The notes under the pieces are model-generated. The model was given only the letters and a program-made list of their open reading frames with translations, was not told the DNA's origin and ran no database searches. This document shows, piece by piece, positions 32,068-32,356 of a stretch of DNA of 32,356 nucleotides. Origin of the DNA: Kiritimatiellia bacterium (lineage in GTDB: Bacteria > Verrucomicrobiota > Kiritimatiellia > RFP12 > UBA1067); contig JAFXIL010000056.1 in the NCBI GenBank assembly GCA_017563185.1, forward strand, positions 1-32,356, written 5' to 3'. Made by a program: the position numbers and the translations under genes. The first letter of the stretch is position 1, and each line of letters starts with the position of its first letter.

Positions 32068-32251
32068 CTCGCGGCGGCGGTATGGCCTTGAAGGGAGATT
32101 TGTGGTATAACCCGAGTTTGCCACTTGTGTGTTAGGCCCTCGGCGTGACTGAGTGAGAAATCTTCAATAAAATCAATGCTTCCCCTTGCGGAGCCACTGT
32201 CGATATGATATAATTATATCGTGATTGCAACCTTGCTAATTAGGAGGCCCC
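32068..32251. other. Intergenic region before the transposase
   Basis: It holds one extra extended -10 (TGTGGTATAAC, 32101-32111) with no gene after it, and the transposase promoter with its palindrome (32186-32220). The left end of the insertion element should lie here (about 32130-32190), but no terminal repeat can be confirmed because the right end is outside the window. Confidence 0.4.
32186..32220 (+). promoter_or_regulatory. Transposase promoter with a palindrome over the -10
   Basis: TTGCGG (32186-32191), a 17-nt spacer, TATAAT (32209-32214). GATATAATTATATC (32207-32220) is a perfect 14-bp palindrome covering the -10, a possible operator or hairpin. AGGAGG (32242-32247) precedes the ATG at 32252. 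Confidence 0.6.
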
Positions 32252-32356
32252 ATGCACATTGAGCTGTTCACCGTCCGCAACCGTCCGTATCTCCGCCTTG
32301 TCGAGTCGAGGCGGAGGATGTCCCGCAACGGCAAGCCCATCTCCGGGACGAGGCTC
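32252..32356 (+). CDS. Transposase N-terminus (IS1634-like; cut by the right edge)
   Basis: Thirty-five codons from ATG 32252 to the window edge, preceded by AGGAGG at 4 nt. The start MHIELFTVRNRPYLRLVESRR with following GK...ISGTRL resembles the first residues of IS1634/IS4-group DDE transposases, where 'YLRLVES....GK' is usual. The upstream gap and a strong promoter also fit an insertion element. No catalytic residue is visible in this fragment, so the family is an inference from the N-terminus alone. Confidence 0.5.
   Translation, partial: MHIELFTVRNRPYLRLVESRRRMSRNGKPISGTRL

Overview
The window is GC-rich chromosomal DNA with dense coding on both strands. It most resembles a Kiritimatiellota/Verrucomicrobiota-type (PVC) anaerobe. 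This is inferred from the gene types, not measured. The clues are large exported LamG/beta-helix proteins with 'GDGDWQTAGNWKDGVVP'-style joints, a Tat-exported Gfo/Idh oxidoreductase beside a HEAT-DUF1080 protein, an HTH-EIIA(PtsN) fusion, an orphan pseudopilin GspK, and secreted proteins with DADGDG calcium-type repeats. No rRNA or tRNA gene, CRISPR array or phage was seen. One transposase gene starts at the right edge.

Layout. 1-221 (-): start of an exported protein. 222-692: gene-free, repeat-rich. 693-5901 (+): exported glycerophosphodiesterase, membrane-anchored ApbE, transketolase, alpha/beta hydrolase, Maf. 6117-10169 (+): a 1350-residue exported protein with two LamG domains around a beta-helix. 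10182-12109 (-): CPBP protease and an MtaB-like methylthiotransferase that carries an in-frame palindromic repeat. 12417-13685 (+): exported GH5-like enzyme. 13713-17683 (-): Gfo/Idh, DUF1080 and HTH-EIIA, probably one operon. 17805-23222 (+): GspK, a TolA-like coiled-coil protein, and a subtilase whose C-terminal extension lies beyond an in-frame TAG. 23249-23764 (-): YfcE-like phosphoesterase. 23800-24390: gene remnants. 24477-30469 (+): a tight five-gene operon of beta-helix carbohydrate-binding protein, VTC-type polyphosphate polymerase, DUF4956 membrane protein, HlyD adaptor and TolC-like protein. 30824-32067 (+): HAD phosphatase, ACP-like protein and DciA-like protein, overlapping. 32252-end (+): transposase start.

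The most interesting system is the 24477-30469 operon. It combines a putative polyphosphate-synthesis module (VTC and DUF4956) with a periplasm-spanning export pair (HlyD and OMF) that has no ABC or RND pump, and a secreted sugar-binding beta-helix protein. Its tight spacing (1-nt overlaps) argues for one machine that makes or presents a surface polymer.

Promoters are unusually readable here. A recurring form is TTGC(g)N, about 17 nt, then TGTGnTAtaaT. At several genes the -10 lies so close to the ATG that the mRNA should be leaderless or nearly so.
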